A stretch of 64,000 bases of DNA, taken from Sinorhizobium meliloti (GTDB lineage: Bacteria > Pseudomonadota > Alphaproteobacteria > Rhizobiales > Rhizobiaceae). The notes under the pieces were generated by a model, which saw only the letters and a program-made list of their open reading frames with translations, was not told where the DNA came from and made no database searches. Position numbers and translations under genes: made by a program. Numbering within the stretch: the stretch's first letter is position 1; the number at the start of each line of letters is the position of its first letter. Positions 9,481-19,443 of this stretch are shown piece after piece. The DNA lies in NCBI RefSeq assembly GCF_035610345.1, contig NZ_CP141212.1:3171501-3235500 (forward strand). Direction: 5' to 3'.

Positions 9481-9650
9481 CCTGTTGAAATTCGGGCCAC
9501 CCGCGGCGGCTTGTTTAAGTTCCTCATTCCTGTGCTCGTCACAGGAATCCAGCCAGACCAAGTCCTTGGGCTGAAAGAACGCTTCCCGCGCCGCAGACGC
9601 GGCGCCGCTCTCATCTCTGTGAGGAGAGATTGCAGTCCTCCGAAATGAAT
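9481..9650 (-). repeat. Rhizobial intergenic mosaic element (RIME-like), copy 5, truncated
   Basis: The third tandem unit. It keeps the end module and first hairpin, but the second hairpin is cut short: CTCATCTCTGTG is followed directly by AGGAGAGATTGCAGTCC, so the second arm was deleted. It ends 20 bp before the KTSC gene's stop. Confidence 0.75.
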
Positions 9651-9669
9651 CTCAGTAATGAAACAGGCC

Positions 9670-9891
9670 TTAATGCAGGAACCCGTAGTGATGGCGTATG
9701 TGCTGGTTGAAATAGTTGCCGGCGGAATCCGCATGCAACAGTTCCTCGTAAACCTCTTCCGGAACGTCGAGGTAGTGATAGGGCCTGCGGTTGCCGAGGA
9801 ACCAGACGCTCAACGTCCGGCGCGGTGCGTCGTATCTGACCTCGTGGATGGCGGAGGAGTCGAGGATTGCGGAGGATCGTAGAATTCGCAT
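9670..9891 (-). CDS. KTSC domain-containing small protein
   Basis: A 73-residue protein whose body (SSAIHEVRYDAPRRTLSVWF ... YHYLDVPEEVYEELLHADSAGNYFN) matches the KTSC domain, a small fold named after its C-terminal motif in lysyl-tRNA-synthetase-like proteins. The molecular role is unknown, and the last Ser-Cys of the motif is replaced here by a short HHYGFLH tail. GGAAG lies seven bases before the ATG. The 5' end is divergent from the amidase gene. Confidence 0.8.
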   Translation of the reverse strand: MRILRSSAILDSSAIHEVRYDAPRRTLSVWFLGNRRPYHYLDVPEEVYEELLHADSAGNYFNQHIRHHYGFLH

Positions 9892-10016
9892 CGGCGTCTT
9901 CCCGATTGCTTGTCGCTATCGCCCCCTATTGTACATCAATCGTACGATCCTTTAAATATTGGAGCGCTTCCAAGGATTTCCATCCGGACTTGGGCCGCAA
10001 TTCACGAGGTCCTTCC

Positions 10017-11324
10017 TTGCCCCCGTCAGATGTGCCGTCCCGCGACCGACTCGAAACCGTTCTCGCCCGACTTGACGGGCGGCGGAACGATGAACGCGTT
10101 TTTGTAAAGCTCTATCGGGAGCGAGCCCGGGCGGAAGCGGACGCTGCCGACGGGAGGCGGCGCGAGGGCAAGAGCCTCGGGCCCCTCGACGGGCGGATCG
10201 TCTCCATCAAGGACCTCTTCGACATCGCCGGCGAGCCGACGCTTGCGGGCTCCATCATCCGCCGCGCGGCGCCTCCGGCAACAGCGGACGCGGCGATCGT
10301 CCGGCGTCTCCGCGCGGCCGGCGCCGTCATCATCGGCAAGTCTCACATGACGGAATTCGCCTTTACCGCCGTCGGCCTCAATCCGCATTACCCGGTGCCC
10401 GGCAACGCCGTCGATCCGAGCCTCATTCCCGGCGGTTCCTCCTCGGGTGCCGCTGTCTCCGCGGCGGAGGGCACGAGCGAGATCGCCATCGGCTCCGACA
10501 GCGGCGGCTCGGTGCGCATTCCGGCCGCCCTGCAGGGCCTGGTCGGCTTCAAGCCCACCGCCCGCCGCGTATCTCTGGAGGGCGCCTTTCCCCTGTCCCC
10601 CAGCCTCGATTCGATCGGCCCGCTTGCGCGCACGGTCGCCGATTGCGCGGCCGCCGACGCGGTCATGGCCGGCGAGACGCCGAGGCCGCTCGAGCCCGTG
10701 CCGCTCGCCGGCCTGAAGCTCGGCATCCCCGAAGGCGCCCTTCTCCAAGGGCTTGCGCCGGAGATTGCGGCGGCTTTCGAAAGAAGCCTGCAGGCACTCT
10801 CCCGTGCGGGTGCGAAACTCGCCGCATGCAGGATCGACGATCTGCTTGCCCGCTTCGCCGAGGCAACCGCGATCGGCTCGCTCGCCGGCCTCGAGGCAAG
10901 CCGTGTGCACGCGGGCTGGCTCCCGGACGACAATGCGCCGGTCGACGTCCGCGTAAAATCCACATTGCGCCGCCGCCTCACGGTCCCCGACGCCGCGATC
11001 CAGGACCTGCTGCGGACGCGGCAAGAGCTCATGCGCGCCATGGACAAGCGGCTGGCACCCTTCGATCTTACGTTGCTGCCGACCACACCCATCCCCGCCG
11101 TCAGCATCGCCTCGGTCGAAGAGGACAGGAGGGAATACCGCCGCGTGGAGGACCTGCTGCTGCGCAACACTCAGGTTGCCAACCAGTTCGACCTGACCGC
11201 AATAACCCTGCCGATGGCGGGCTCGAGCCGGCCGGCAGGGCTGATGCTGATGGGCCGGCACGGCGCGGACGCGATGCTGCTCGGCGCTGCGGCCGCAATG
11301 GAGGGTCTGCTCCAGAACGGGTGA
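10017..11324 (+). CDS. Amidase (amidase signature family)
   Basis: An amidase-signature hydrolase with an apparently complete Ser-cisSer-Lys triad: the Lys lies in DGRIVSIKDLFD, the cis-Ser in the GGSSSGAAVS segment, and the nucleophile in the IGSDSGGSVRIPA region. It would hydrolyse a C-N amide bond of an unknown substrate in the cytoplasm. The frame is open back to a TTG at 9867, which would overlap the KTSC gene. A TTG at 10017 with GAGGT six bases upstream is the better start (435 residues); a GTG at 10032 is also possible. It is not the GatA subunit, since no gatB/gatC are nearby. Confidence 0.85.
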   Translation: MPPSDVPSRDRLETVLARLDGRRNDERVFVKLYRERARAEADAADGRRREGKSLGPLDGRIVSIKDLFDIAGEPTLAGSIIRRAAPPATADAAIVRRLRAAGAVIIGKSHMTEFAFTAVGLNPHYPVPGNAVDPSLIPGGSSSGAAVSAAEGTSEIAIGSDSGGSVRIPAALQGLVGFKPTARRVSLEGAFPLSPSLDSIGPLARTVADCAAADAVMAGETPRPLEPVPLAGLKLGIPEGALLQGLAPEIAAAFERSLQALSRAGAKLAACRIDDLLARFAEATAIGSLAGLEASRVHAGWLPDDNAPVDVRVKSTLRRRLTVPDAAIQDLLRTRQELMRAMDKRLAPFDLTLLPTTPIPAVSIASVEEDRREYRRVEDLLLRNTQVANQFDLTAITLPMAGSSRPAGLMLMGRHGADAMLLGAAAAMEGLLQNG

Positions 11325-11384
11325 ACGGCGTCGCTTTCCCCTCGCGCGGGATGGCCGTTCGCGTGCAGGCTTACCGGCGATGCC

Positions 11385-11546
11385 TCAATGCATCGACCGG
11401 CTCGACCATTCCTCATTGAGAATCCGAAATGCGTCTTCGAGCGCAGCGACCAGCACGTCGGTCAGCTCGCCGCCGTCATTGTTCATGAGGTACAGGGCCA
11501 CGGTCGCATCCTGCGGGTCGCCGTAGCGCTCAACATCGTCAGACAT
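11385..11546 (-). CDS. Small hypothetical protein (53 aa)
   Basis: A short acidic protein, MSDDVERYGDPQDATVALYL at its start, with a likely helix containing LTDVLVAALEDAFRILNEEW. GGAAGGA lies eight bases before the ATG at 11546, and the amino-acid composition looks like a real protein rather than a shadow frame. No family is recognised. It converges on the amidase gene, 60 bp away. Confidence 0.6.
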   Translation of the reverse strand: MSDDVERYGDPQDATVALYLMNNDGGELTDVLVAALEDAFRILNEEWSSRSMH

Positions 11547-11749
11547 CGAATCGTCCTTCCTTCGCCGCATTCATTACGGCTGTCGGGCGACGTTAGAAAG
11601 GCTGACTTGTGCAGAACTGGAGGGAGACCGGCCTTCAAACCGAGGTTCAGCGGAGACCGGATACTTCGCTCGCCCCATTCTCCCGGCGCGCTGGAGCGCT
11701 TCCAGAAAGTGTGTAACGGTTTTCCGTCCGAAACTGCGTTGGATCCGTT

Positions 11750-11790
11750 AGAGCATTTCAGTGTTTCTATGAAACGGTGAAATGCTCTAG
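11750..11790. repeat. Palindromic repeat AGAGCATTTCA ... TGAAATGCTCT
   Basis: Inverted arms TAGAGCATTTCA and TGAAATGCTCTA enclose about 17 bases containing GTTTC and GAAAC, which can themselves pair. A diverged relative occurs at 38908-38950 (AGAGCACTTTCAGTTTCACC). It lies upstream of the gene at 11822 without a T-run, so it is more likely a dispersed repeat than a terminator. Confidence 0.6.
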
Positions 11791-11821
11791 ACCGCCCGGG
11801 AGAGTCACAAGCGGAGCCAAG

Positions 11822-12322
11822 ATGGCGAAGAAAACCAAAAACGACGACGCCCCCTACCTGCACCGCCTCAAGGCCGAATTTCCGGAAATCCACGCCGCGC
11901 TCGCCACCGGCAAAATCCCCTCGCTGCGCCAGGCGCTGGTCCTCGCCGGCCTGAAGCCGGAGCGCAGCCGTCTGGAGAAGCTCAAGAACTCCTGGGCGAA
12001 GGCAAGCGATGCCGAACGTGCAAGCTTTCTCGCCTGGCTCGTCTCCAAAGACGCGCTGCCCGCCGCCGCCGCCCCGCCCGAAGCCGGCCCGCAGCCCGCC
12101 GGAACCCCGATCGCCAGCGGCCGCTACCTGCTTCCCTCAACAATTGCCGGGATCAGAACGATAATGACCCGGCGCGGGCTGAAACCTGCCGACGTCATGG
12201 CCGAAATGGGCTTCCCACCCGACGGCCGCCCGCTTGCCCGGGCGTTGACGCGCAACGCCAGTTTGAGGCTGTCGGTGATCGCGGGATTGGAGGCATGGCT
12301 CAGGAGGAATGCGGGGGAGTGA
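11822..12322 (+). CDS. Conserved hypothetical protein
   Basis: A 166-residue soluble protein I cannot assign. The N-terminal part (residues about 10-65) is helical and basic and contains PSLRQALVLAGLKPERSRLE, which could be a small helix-turn-helix. A proline/alanine linker follows (about 80-100), then a second helical region with LKPADVMAEMGFPPDGRPLA. The two-part layout suggests two small DNA- or protein-binding domains. GCGGAG lies six bases before the ATG at 11822; a longer reading from 11777 runs into the palindromic repeat and is unlikely. Confidence 0.7.
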   Translation: MAKKTKNDDAPYLHRLKAEFPEIHAALATGKIPSLRQALVLAGLKPERSRLEKLKNSWAKASDAERASFLAWLVSKDALPAAAAPPEAGPQPAGTPIASGRYLLPSTIAGIRTIMTRRGLKPADVMAEMGFPPDGRPLARALTRNASLRLSVIAGLEAWLRRNAGE

Positions 12323-12449
12323 TGCTGAGGGGATGCAAAGGGCGCTTCGATCTGTGTGCTCACAGAATAAGACCGGGTTGAGATCCGCCTCCGGCTTGAG
12401 GATTGGCATTCCAGCAATAGAAGCGGCGGACCTGTGTCCGTGGCCCTAC

Positions 12450-13274
12450 TCAGGCAATCGCTACATCCCGCTGCCGCGCCGCCGCGCGCAACCTCTCATG
12501 CACGCCGCGCGTCGCCGGCGCGATCATATAGCCACTCTCCAGGTCACCGATCATCACGGATTGATCCCGCGGAGCGACAAGCCAATGCAACCCGATGAGG
12601 CCGCAGATCAATGCGTCGACCTTGTCCTGGTCGGCCTTGCTCGGCGCCTCGGCGTTTGCCGCTATCAAGCACCATTCGTCCAGGTGCCGCAGCGAGTTCA
12701 ACATGCCGAACCGCCTGGTCGCTTCTGCGACTGCCTGCCAGTCGCTGATCTTGAAGCGCTTCCGGTTGGCAGGATTGTACTTCGGGGCTGCAAGCCTCGA
12801 ACAGAAGGCCCCCTCGATAGCAGCCAGTGCCAGAGCCGGAAAAACTTCGATCAGGAAGAGGCCGCTGAATGCCGTTCGTGCGATTTCCGGCTCTTCCGTC
12901 GCTCCCATGGCCTGCTTGAACCGCCAGATCGGCGCGCCGTCGTCGAACATACCCTTCTTCGCCCGGCTTGCAGGCTGAACGCCGCCTCCAATCCAGGAAA
13001 TCAGCGACCCGGCTACCCTGTCGACTGGACGCGACCCGGTGAGGTTCGGGACGATCGTCGGCTGGTCTAGCGCCACGAGGCACTTCTGGGCATCCTTGCG
13101 CTCGCGCTCGATGACATCCAGAGCCTCCGCAAACGAGGCGAGCCGGGGCGCGAGATACAAATGTGCGCCGTCGCCATCCAGACGAATGACGCAGATCGCT
13201 CCGGGAGCTTTCGGGTTATCGGTCCAGGCTGAGTCGAAGCCTACGACGGAATTAGAACTGGTGTGCAAGCTCAT
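12450..13274 (-). CDS. DUF429 family protein (RNase H-fold predicted nuclease)
   Basis: A 274-residue protein starting MSLHTSSNSVVGFDSAWTDN. The VGFDSAW opening is the first strand and acidic residue of the DUF429 family, and LVALDQPTIVPN supplies the second conserved Asp. DUF429 is predicted to have an RNase H-like fold, but its function is unproven. GAGGCGGG precedes the ATG. The gene lies just beyond the 3' end of tRNA-Ser, on the same strand. Confidence 0.8.
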   Translation of the reverse strand: MSLHTSSNSVVGFDSAWTDNPKAPGAICVIRLDGDGAHLYLAPRLASFAEALDVIERERKDAQKCLVALDQPTIVPNLTGSRPVDRVAGSLISWIGGGVQPASRAKKGMFDDGAPIWRFKQAMGATEEPEIARTAFSGLFLIEVFPALALAAIEGAFCSRLAAPKYNPANRKRFKISDWQAVAEATRRFGMLNSLRHLDEWCLIAANAEAPSKADQDKVDALICGLIGLHWLVAPRDQSVMIGDLESGYMIAPATRGVHERLRAAARQRDVAIA

Positions 13275-13348
13275 CCCGCCTCATAAGATTGAGCGTGCCG
13301 GGAATTATGGCAAACGGTAGAAAACTCGGAAAAACGCAGTAAGACATC

Positions 13349-13438
13349 TGGCGGAGAGGGGGGGATTCGAACCCCCGATGGGCTTGCACCCATGCCGCAT
13401 TTCGAGTGCGGTGCATTCAACCACTCTGCCACCTCTCC
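13349..13438 (-). tRNA. tRNA-Ser (CGA)
   Basis: Reading the minus strand, a 90-nt class II tRNA begins GGAGAGGTGGCAGAGTGG and ends CCTCTCCGCCA with an encoded CCA. The anticodon loop is CTCGAAA (anticodon CGA), a long variable arm contains GGGTGCAAGCCC, and the T-arm is GGGGGTTCGAATCCCCC. The acceptor stem pairs fully. Positions were assigned by hand. Confidence 0.97.
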
Positions 13439-13542
13439 GCGGGGCCGGTTGGCGCTTGTTCAGCGCGGCCGGTTCATAGCGGCAGTTTCTGCCGCTGGCA
13501 AGGGCTTGCGATAAGAATATCTGCGATATGGTGGCTTTCGCC

Positions 13543-13571
13543 TTGACAAGCAAGGGCCGTTCCCGTAATCC
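13543..13571 (+). promoter_or_regulatory. Putative sigma-70-type promoter of rplU-rpmA
   Basis: TTGACA at 13543-13548, a 17-base spacer and TAATCC at 13566-13571 form a good housekeeping promoter for the ribosomal protein operon. It would give a leader of about 160 nt before rplU. The rest of the 300-bp interval from the tRNA shows no gene. Confidence 0.55.
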
Positions 13572-13738
13572 GCGCCATGAGTTGGTGTGGGCTTAGCCCG
13601 TGCCGCGCCGGGTAAGTGTTGTGCCCGTTCACTGGCGAAGGTCGAGGATTTCCGAGGCGCTTCGCTCCATGTAGCGACTGACAAAAAGACGGCCTTGTCT
13701 TCGGGCAAAGAGCCGGACCGAACATGAAAGGACAAAAT

Positions 13739-14110
13739 ATGTTCGCAGTCATCAAGACCGGCGGTAAGCAGTACCGCGTGGCGGCCAATGACGTCATTAC
13801 CATCGAAAAGCTGGAAGGCGTTGCTGGCGACAAGATCGAATTCACCGAGATCCTGATGGTCGGCGTCGGCGCCGATGCCACCATCGGTGCTCCGTTTGTC
13901 GAAGGTGCCGTCGTCAGCGCCGAAGTCGTGGATCAGGGCCGCGCCAAGAAGGTCATCGCCTTCAAGAAGCGCCGCCGCCAGAACTCCAAGCGCTCGCGCG
14001 GCCATCGCCAACATCAGACGATCGTCCGCATCCTGGACATCGCTGCCGCCGGCGGCAAGGCGAAGAAGACTTCGAAGAAGACCGAAGCCGCCGCTGAAGC
14101 TGCAAACTGA
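13739..14110 (+). CDS. rplU: 50S ribosomal protein L21
   Basis: Starts [20 protein letters not shown] and contains the L21 segments [15 protein letters not shown] and [11 protein letters not shown], which bind 23S rRNA. The 123-residue product has an Ala/Lys-rich tail of about 20 residues beyond the E. coli protein, as is common in rhizobia. The ATG at 13739 was preferred over the one at 13724 because AAAGGA lies between them at a suitable distance. It is the first gene of an operon with rpmA, 33 bp downstream. Confidence 0.98.
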   Translation: MFAVIKTGGKQYRVAANDVITIEKLEGVAGDKIEFTEILMVGVGADATIGAPFVEGAVVSAEVVDQGRAKKVIAFKKRRRQNSKRSRGHRQHQTIVRILDIAAAGGKAKKTSKKTEAAAEAAN

Positions 14111-14143
14111 GTTCCGGGATCGAAGGTTTAAAGGAGAACACCA

Positions 14144-14413
14144 ATGGCACACAAGAAAGCTGGCGGTTCGTCGCGTAACGGTCGCGATTCCGAGTCCAAG
14201 CGCCTTGGCGTGAAGAAGTTCGGCGGCGAAGCCGTCATTCCAGGCAACATCATCGTGCGCCAGCGCGGCACGAAGTGGCATGCCGGCGTCAATGTAGGCC
14301 TCGGCAAGGACCATACGATTTTTGCGCTTACGACGGGCAACGTGGACTTCCGCAAGAAGGCCAACGGCCGAGTCTACGTGTCTGTAATGCCGAAAGCCGA
14401 AGCAGCGGAATAA
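14144..14413 (+). CDS. rpmA: 50S ribosomal protein L27
   Basis: An 89-residue protein, [20 protein letters not shown] at the N-terminus, which reaches towards the peptidyl-transferase centre. The family signature [19 protein letters not shown] follows. AAGGAG precedes the ATG. It is cotranscribed with rplU and followed by a terminator at about 14490. Confidence 0.98.
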   Translation: MAHKKAGGSSRNGRDSESKRLGVKKFGGEAVIPGNIIVRQRGTKWHAGVNVGLGKDHTIFALTTGNVDFRKKANGRVYVSVMPKAEAAE

Positions 14414-14487
14414 GCCGGTAGCGCTCTAAAACAGCCGGCGTCTCATCGACCCGGCTGACGCACCGCAAGGTTCCAAAGCCAGACTTC

Positions 14488-14523
14488 AAAGGGGAGATGG
14501 GGCGATACCCAACTCCCCTTTTC
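14488..14523 (+). terminator. Intrinsic terminator of rplU-rpmA
   Basis: Arms AAAGGGGAGATGGG and CCCAACTCCCCTTTT pair with one internal mismatch pair around a GCGATA loop. The stem ends in Ts. It lies between rpmA and the GNAT gene, leaving little room for a separate promoter for the latter. Confidence 0.7.
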
Positions 14524-14543
14524 GCATGTCTGGAGGAAGAACC

Positions 14544-15176
14544 ATGCAAACCGAGCTCGTCAGGGAAGACCAATCCCGGTCTCCCGAACAAAGGCTGAGG
14601 CCTCAGCGGTCAAGGACCGATTGCCCGATATTGTTATCGCCCAGGCTCGTTTTGCGCGCGCCCCATGAAGACGATATCGACGCCCTTGCCCATCTTGCCA
14701 ACAATGCCAACATCGCCAACATGGTCTCGCGCATGCCGCACCCCTATACGACGGCGGATGCGGCCGATTTCGTGCGACGCGCAAAAGCCGGCACGATTGG
14801 CAAGTGCGTCTACGCGATCACGAAAGCGGACAATGGCGCATTTCTCGGCTGCTGCGGTGTCGAGCCGCACGCCGACGAAAAAACCGTCGAGCTCGGCTAT
14901 TGGCTGGGCGAGCCCTACTGGAACCAGGGCTATGCGACCGAGGCGGCACAGACCCTGACCGACATGGCCTTCCGCACCCGCGACATCGACCAGATCGATG
15001 CGCGCTGCCGGGTCATGAACATCGCGTCGCGCCGGGTCATCCAGAAGTGCGGCTTCCAGTTCCAGGGTTCCGGCATGGTCGGCAGCCTGGCGCTCGGCGG
15101 CATGGTCCCGGTCGAATGGTACAGGCTCGACCGCAAGACCTGGGTCTCCTTGAGAAGCTGGGGAGGTGTCCGATGA
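14544..15176 (+). CDS. GNAT family N-acetyltransferase (RimJ/RimL type), first of a pair
   Basis: A 210-residue acetyltransferase. After a non-conserved N-terminal 30 residues it reads LLSPRLVLRAPHEDDIDALA, typical of the RimJ/RimL branch. Motif A is GYWLGEPYWNQGYATEAAQTL, with the Q-x-x-G-x-A loop, and ASRRVIQKCGFQFQG is the C-terminal motif B. It may acetylate a protein N-terminus or an amine; the target is unknown. GGAGGA is seven bases before the ATG at 14544. Its stop overlaps the start of the second GNAT gene (ATGA), so the two are translationally coupled. Confidence 0.88.
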   Translation: MQTELVREDQSRSPEQRLRPQRSRTDCPILLSPRLVLRAPHEDDIDALAHLANNANIANMVSRMPHPYTTADAADFVRRAKAGTIGKCVYAITKADNGAFLGCCGVEPHADEKTVELGYWLGEPYWNQGYATEAAQTLTDMAFRTRDIDQIDARCRVMNIASRRVIQKCGFQFQGSGMVGSLALGGMVPVEWYRLDRKTWVSLRSWGGVR

Positions 15177-15760
15177 ACGCCCTGGTCACAGAGCGCGCCC
15201 GGGCGGTCGCCCGTCCCGGCCCCGGCCCGGCGCCGGTCATCGAAACGGAACGGCTGCGGCTGCGGCCGCACCGGCTTTCCGATGCGGCGGCGATCGCCGA
15301 CTCGCTCGGAGATTTCCAGGTCGCGCGGATGCTTTCGCGCGTTCCGGCGCCTTACCACCACCAGGATGCGCTCGACTGGCTCAACCGCCAGACGGCCGAT
15401 GTGCTGCCGGACTGGACGCTCGCCATCACCACCCCGGGCGACGACGTTCATATCGGCTGCATCGGCATCGAGCTCCGGCACGGCCAATGGCATGTCGGCT
15501 ACTGGCTGAACCGGTTCTACTGGGGCAAGGGGCTGGCGAGCGAGGCGGCCCATGCCGCGGTCGAGCGCTTCTTCCGCCGTATGCCGGAAACGGTGCTGCA
15601 TTCGGGCGTCTTCGCCGACAACCCGGCCTCGCTAAAGGTGCAGGAAAAGCTGGGCTTCCGGATCACCGGCTGCAGCCAGATCTATGCGCTCGCCCGCAAT
15701 GCGATGGTCGCGCATATCGAAACCCGGCTTGCGGCCGAGGACCTGCGCCGGCCGGACTGA
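15173..15760 (+). CDS. GNAT family N-acetyltransferase (RimJ/RimL type), second of a pair
   Basis: A 195-residue paralogue of the preceding gene: IETERLRLRPHRLSDAAAIA, then motif A GYWLNRFYWGKGLASEAAHA and the C-terminal SLKVQEKLGFRITG. The ATG at 15173 overlaps the upstream stop by the ATGA arrangement and GGGGAGGTG lies before it. The pair probably arose by duplication and sits between rpmA and obgE, as is common in rhizobia. It is followed by a terminator. Confidence 0.88.
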   Translation: MNALVTERARAVARPGPGPAPVIETERLRLRPHRLSDAAAIADSLGDFQVARMLSRVPAPYHHQDALDWLNRQTADVLPDWTLAITTPGDDVHIGCIGIELRHGQWHVGYWLNRFYWGKGLASEAAHAAVERFFRRMPETVLHSGVFADNPASLKVQEKLGFRITGCSQIYALARNAMVAHIETRLAAEDLRRPD

Positions 15761-15770
15761 ACGGATAGGA

Positions 15771-15804
15771 AACCCCGCCGGTACAGCTCCTGGCGGGGTT
15801 CTTC
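15771..15804 (+). terminator. Putative terminator after the GNAT pair
   Basis: A 9-bp stem (15771-15779 with 15792-15800, AACCCCGCC/GGCGGGGTT) with a 12-base loop. The T-run is weak (CTTC), so termination may be partial. Confidence 0.6.
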
Positions 15805-15814
15805 ATGTCGATAA

Positions 15815-16948
<1,134 letters not shown>

Positions 16949-16950
16949 GC

Positions 16951-18132
16951 ATGAACAAGGCCCGCAAAGCGCTCGAGAAATACCGCCGGGTCGTCATCAA
17001 GATCGGCTCGGCACTCCTCGTCGACCGCAAGACGGGGCTCAAGAGGAGCTGGCTCGACGCGCTCTGCGCCGATATTGCGGCCCTCAGGGCCAAGGGCGTG
17101 GAGGTCCTCGTCGTCTCCTCGGGAGCGATCGCGCTTGGACGAACGGTGCTCGATCTGCCAGCGGGTGCGCTGAAGCTCGAAGAAAGCCAGGCGGCCGCCG
17201 CCGTCGGCCAGATCGTGCTGGCGCGTGCCTGGTCGGAGAGCCTCTCGACCCATGCGATCGTCGCCGGCCAGATCCTCCTGACCCTCGGTGACACCGAGGA
17301 ACGACGGCGCTACCTCAATGCCCGCGCGACGATCGGCCAGCTTATGAAGCTCGACTCGGTGCCGATCATCAACGAGAACGACACGGTCGCGACCACCGAA
17401 ATCCGCTATGGCGACAACGACCGGCTCGCAGCCAGGGTCGCGACCATGGTCGGCGCCGACCTTCTGGTCCTGCTCTCGGATATCGACGGACTCTATACCG
17501 CGCCGCCGCATCTCGATCCGAACGCCCGTTTCCTCGAAACGGTCGCCGAAATCACGCCCGAGATCGAGGCAATGGCGGGCGGCGCTGCCTCCGAGCTTTC
17601 GCGCGGCGGCATGCGTACCAAGATCGACGCCGGCAAGATCGCCACCACCGCCGGCTGCGCGATGATCATCGCCTCCGGCAAGCCGGATCATCCGCTGGCC
17701 GCGATCGAGGCGGGCGCGCGCTCGTCCTGGTTCGCGCCGTCAGGCTCTCCGGTGACCGCCCGCAAGACCTGGATCGCCGGACAGCTCCTGCCGGCCGGTT
17801 CCCTCTCGATCGATGCCGGAGCGGAAGCGGCGCTGCGTTCCGGCAAGAGCCTGCTGCCGGCCGGTGTCCGGCAGGTGACGGGAAGCTTCAGCCGTGGTGA
17901 TACGATTGCGATCATCGGCGATTCCGGCCGCGAGATCGCCCGCGGCCTTGCCGGCTACGATGCCGACGAGGCGCGCCAGATCGCCGGCAAGAAGTCGGCC
18001 GAGATCGCTGTTATCCTCGGCTATGCCGGCCGCACCGCCATGGTTCACCGCGACGATCTGGTCATGACGGCTCCATCGGGCGCGCGCCCTGCAGAGGAAA
18101 GCGACGAGGGAAAGGGCAAGCTCCATGCTTGA
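16951..18132 (+). CDS. proB: Glutamate 5-kinase
   Basis: Cytoplasmic enzyme that phosphorylates glutamate, the first step of proline synthesis. The 393-residue protein has an amino-acid kinase domain ([12 protein letters not shown] at about residues 13-24, [10 protein letters not shown], then [20 protein letters not shown] for substrate and nucleotide) and a C-terminal PUA domain from about residue 285 ([20 protein letters not shown]). The PUA domain is normal for this enzyme. The gene follows obgE by two bases and overlaps proA by eight. Confidence 0.97.
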   Translation: MNKARKALEKYRRVVIKIGSALLVDRKTGLKRSWLDALCADIAALRAKGVEVLVVSSGAIALGRTVLDLPAGALKLEESQAAAAVGQIVLARAWSESLSTHAIVAGQILLTLGDTEERRRYLNARATIGQLMKLDSVPIINENDTVATTEIRYGDNDRLAARVATMVGADLLVLLSDIDGLYTAPPHLDPNARFLETVAEITPEIEAMAGGAASELSRGGMRTKIDAGKIATTAGCAMIIASGKPDHPLAAIEAGARSSWFAPSGSPVTARKTWIAGQLLPAGSLSIDAGAEAALRSGKSLLPAGVRQVTGSFSRGDTIAIIGDSGREIARGLAGYDADEARQIAGKKSAEIAVILGYAGRTAMVHRDDLVMTAPSGARPAEESDEGKGKLHA

Positions 18133-19408
18133 GACGGTCGAACAGGACAAGGACGTCAACGCGATGATGCTGGAGATCGGACGCCGCGCCAAAGCGGCCG
18201 CCCGACCGCTCGCGACGGCAAGCGCCGAGCGCAAGCATGCGGCACTCGTCGCCATGGCAGACGTCATCGTCGCACGGACCGCCGAGATCCTCGGCGCCAA
18301 TGCGCTCGACCTCGAAAACGCGCGCGAAAGCGGTGTTGCCGCCGCCTTCATCGACCGGCTGACGCTGACGGAAAGCCGCATCCGCGACATGGCGGACGGC
18401 ATCCGCGCGATCGCCGAACTCAGGGACCCCGTCGGCGAGGTGATCTCCGAATGGGACCGTCCGAACGGGCTCCACATCGAACGGGTGCGGACGCCCCTGG
18501 GCGTGATCGGCGTGATCTATGAAAGCCGTCCGAACGTGACGGCGGATGCCGGCGCGCTCTGCCTCAAGGCCGGCAATGCGGTGATCCTGCGCGGCGGATC
18601 CGACAGCTTTCACTCGTCGCGGGCGATCCATGCCTGCCTGACCGAGGGATTGAAGGCCGCCGGCCTGCCGGAAGATGCGATCCAGATGGTGCCGGTCGCC
18701 GATCGCGCTGCCGTCGGCTCCATGCTCACCGGCCTGAACGGCGCGATCGACGTGATCGTGCCGCGCGGCGGAAAGAGCCTGGTCGCCCGTGTTCAGAAAG
18801 AGGCGCGGGTGCCGGTCTTCGCCCATCTCGAGGGTCTCTGCCACATCTATGTCGATGCTTCGGCCGATCGCGATATGGCGAAGAAGATCGTCGTCAATGC
18901 GAAGATGCGCCGTACCGGCATCTGCGGCGCCGCCGAGACGCTGCTGATAGACCGCAACGCAGCCGAGAAATTCGCAGAGCCGCTCCTTGAGGCGCTCGTC
19001 GATGCCGGCTGCGAGGTGCGCGTCTGCGACGACCTCGCAAGGCTCATGCCCGGCCTGAAAGCTGCGACCGACGAGGATTGGGCCACCGAATATCTCGATG
19101 CGATCATCTCGGTAAGACTGGTCGACGGCATTTCCGGCGCGATCGAGCACATCAACACCTGGTCGTCGGCCCATACGGAAGCCGTGATCGCCGAGGATCC
19201 CGCCGTGGTCGAGCGGTTCTTCTCCGAGATCGATTCGGCGATCCTCCTGCACAACGCCTCGACGCAATTCGCCGACGGCGGCGAGTTCGGCATGGGCGGC
19301 GAGATCGGCATCGCCACCGGCAAGATGCACGCCCGCGGGCCTGTCGGCGTCGAGCAGCTCACCTCGTTCAAGTATCGCGTGCGCGGCACCGGACAGGTGC
19401 GGCCCTGA
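18125..19408 (+). CDS. proA: Glutamate-5-semialdehyde dehydrogenase (gamma-glutamyl phosphate reductase)
   Basis: NADPH-dependent reductase that converts gamma-glutamyl phosphate to glutamate semialdehyde, the second step of proline synthesis. The 427-residue aldehyde-dehydrogenase-fold protein contains [20 protein letters not shown], the nucleophile region [13 protein letters not shown] with its Cys, and the ProA signature near [20 protein letters not shown]. It starts inside the end of proB, indicating coupled translation, and is followed by nadD. Confidence 0.97.
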   Translation: MLETVEQDKDVNAMMLEIGRRAKAAARPLATASAERKHAALVAMADVIVARTAEILGANALDLENARESGVAAAFIDRLTLTESRIRDMADGIRAIAELRDPVGEVISEWDRPNGLHIERVRTPLGVIGVIYESRPNVTADAGALCLKAGNAVILRGGSDSFHSSRAIHACLTEGLKAAGLPEDAIQMVPVADRAAVGSMLTGLNGAIDVIVPRGGKSLVARVQKEARVPVFAHLEGLCHIYVDASADRDMAKKIVVNAKMRRTGICGAAETLLIDRNAAEKFAEPLLEALVDAGCEVRVCDDLARLMPGLKAATDEDWATEYLDAIISVRLVDGISGAIEHINTWSSAHTEAVIAEDPAVVERFFSEIDSAILLHNASTQFADGGEFGMGGEIGIATGKMHARGPVGVEQLTSFKYRVRGTGQVRP

Positions 19409-19443
19409 CGACACCGAGCGAAGTGAATGCGCGCTATCTCAGC

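Noticed and set aside
13349..13440. Possible attachment site duplication for tRNA-Ser
   Set aside because: No second copy of the tRNA-Ser 3' end was seen in the window and the neighbouring genes show no integrase.
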